Assembly (NCBI GenBank): GCA_008704415.1
Contig: VXIS01000322.1
Location: 1-54,725 of the forward strand
Origin: Sphaerosporella brunnea
Taxonomy: Eukaryota; Ascomycota; Pezizomycetes; Pezizales; Pyronemataceae
Length of the DNA: 54,725 nucleotides
Direction: 5' to 3'
Shown here piece after piece: positions 54,541 through 54,725 of the stretch. The notes beneath the pieces are model-generated. The model saw nothing but the letters and a program-made list of their open reading frames with translations. It was not told where the DNA came from and ran no database searches. Each line of letters opens with the position of its first letter. Position 1 is the first letter of the stretch. Both the position numbers and the translations under genes were made by a program.

Positions 54541-54673
54541 AAGCTCGAGCCCAGCTCGAGCCGGAACTGCTTTCGTTCGAGCCGGCTCGCGCTTGAATAA
54601 TTACGTTTCGAGCCTACGAGCCGAGCCGGCTCGAGCCTTTGGCTCGAGCCGGCTCGGCTCGTGTGCAACACTA
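54541..54673. repeat. hAT2 right subterminal repeat array and terminus
   Basis: Repeated GCTCGAGCC, GAGCCGGCTCG and GGCTCGGCTCG motifs run to the terminus. The left side of the element (51511-51640) has the same motif crowd. Confidence 0.8.
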
Positions 54674-54725
54674 GACGTTGGAAGGAGGTGGCCGACACTA
54701 TTGCAATGTCTAGGGACTGGGTAGG
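54674..54725 (-). pseudogene. Gypsy2 pol, next 5' piece at the window edge
   Basis: Read on the minus strand this gives TQSLDIAIVSATSFQRLV and joins in frame to KNKKQRYGQLQLF at 51510 once hAT2 and one GACGTTGG are removed. It belongs to the region between protease and reverse transcriptase. The rest of Gypsy2 continues outside the window. Confidence 0.8.

Larger units (their letters stand above)
51511..54673 (-). mobile_element. hAT2, complete and apparently autonomous hAT transposon
   Basis: 3163 bp. Both ends read inwards TAGTGTTGCACACGAGCC (18 bp identical). It is flanked by exact GACGTTGG copies at 51503-51510 and 54674-54681. It lies in the pol gene of Gypsy2. The element encodes one uninterrupted, spliced transposase. 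GGCTCGAGCC/CGAGCC motifs crowd the outer 100-130 bp at both ends and are likely transposase-binding sites. Confidence 0.95.
40260..54725 (-). mobile_element. Gypsy2 chromovirus (minus strand), interrupted twice, continuing past the right edge
   Basis: Its parts are a 3' LTR at 40260-40770, a polypurine tract at 40771-40782, the pol 3' part at 40805-41545, the pol middle at 49135-51510 and the next 5' part at 54674-54725. Removing Gypsy1 with one TTGAC and hAT2 with one GACGTTGG restores one continuous pol frame, so Gypsy2 was intact when both landed. Its own left target would be AGAAC (40255-40259). A decayed relative lies at 12735-13470. Confidence 0.9.

Overview
The window is nuclear DNA of a filamentous basidiomycete, most likely an Agaricomycete. 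The grounds are a FunK1-type fungal kinase, an F-box/ankyrin gene, introns of about 50-80 nt with GT...CTRAC...AG signals, and chromodomain-bearing Gypsy elements with Tf1/sushi-type self-primer signals. No ribosomal RNA, CRISPR or bacterial-type operon was seen. The species cannot be named from sequence alone.

Layout. Bases 1-241 hold the 3' end of an ankyrin gene cut by the window edge. Bases 242-4568 are mostly decayed DNA with a tRNA-like sequence (832-939) and a hAT remnant (1300-1860). A 752-codon FunK1 kinase gene (4569-6827) is the best host gene. Bases 6.8-15.4 kb are gene-poor repeats: a short CAGGG-type hAT-like element, a 3' Gypsy fragment and two blocks of a ~90-bp repeat. A 207-codon gene (15399-16022, minus) has repeated 5' leader units. 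Bases 16.4-24.8 kb carry no firm gene but include a foldback element nested in a hAT-like element. A two-exon gene of unknown function lies at 24877-25982. A 159-bp satellite (26924-27500), a deleted hAT copy (28030-29055), and a hAT-like element carrying an F-box/ankyrin gene (31679-33777) follow.

From 36962 to the right edge the window is one nest of mobile elements. A Tc1-like element is cut by hAT1 (37361). hAT1 is cut by an LTR retrotransposon here called LTR-X (39703). LTR-X is cut by the minus-strand Gypsy2 (from 40260). Gypsy2 is in turn cut by the nearly new Gypsy1 (41546-49134) and by an apparently intact hAT2 (51511-54673). Junctions with both sides in the window show the expected target duplications (5 bp TTGAC, 8 bp GACGTTGG).

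The host genes do not form an obvious pathway. The kinase, F-box/ankyrin and ankyrin genes belong to families that are expanded and variable in Agaricomycetes, which fits a fast-evolving, transposon-rich compartment. Names such as hAT1-6, Gypsy1-2 and LTR-X are labels used only here.
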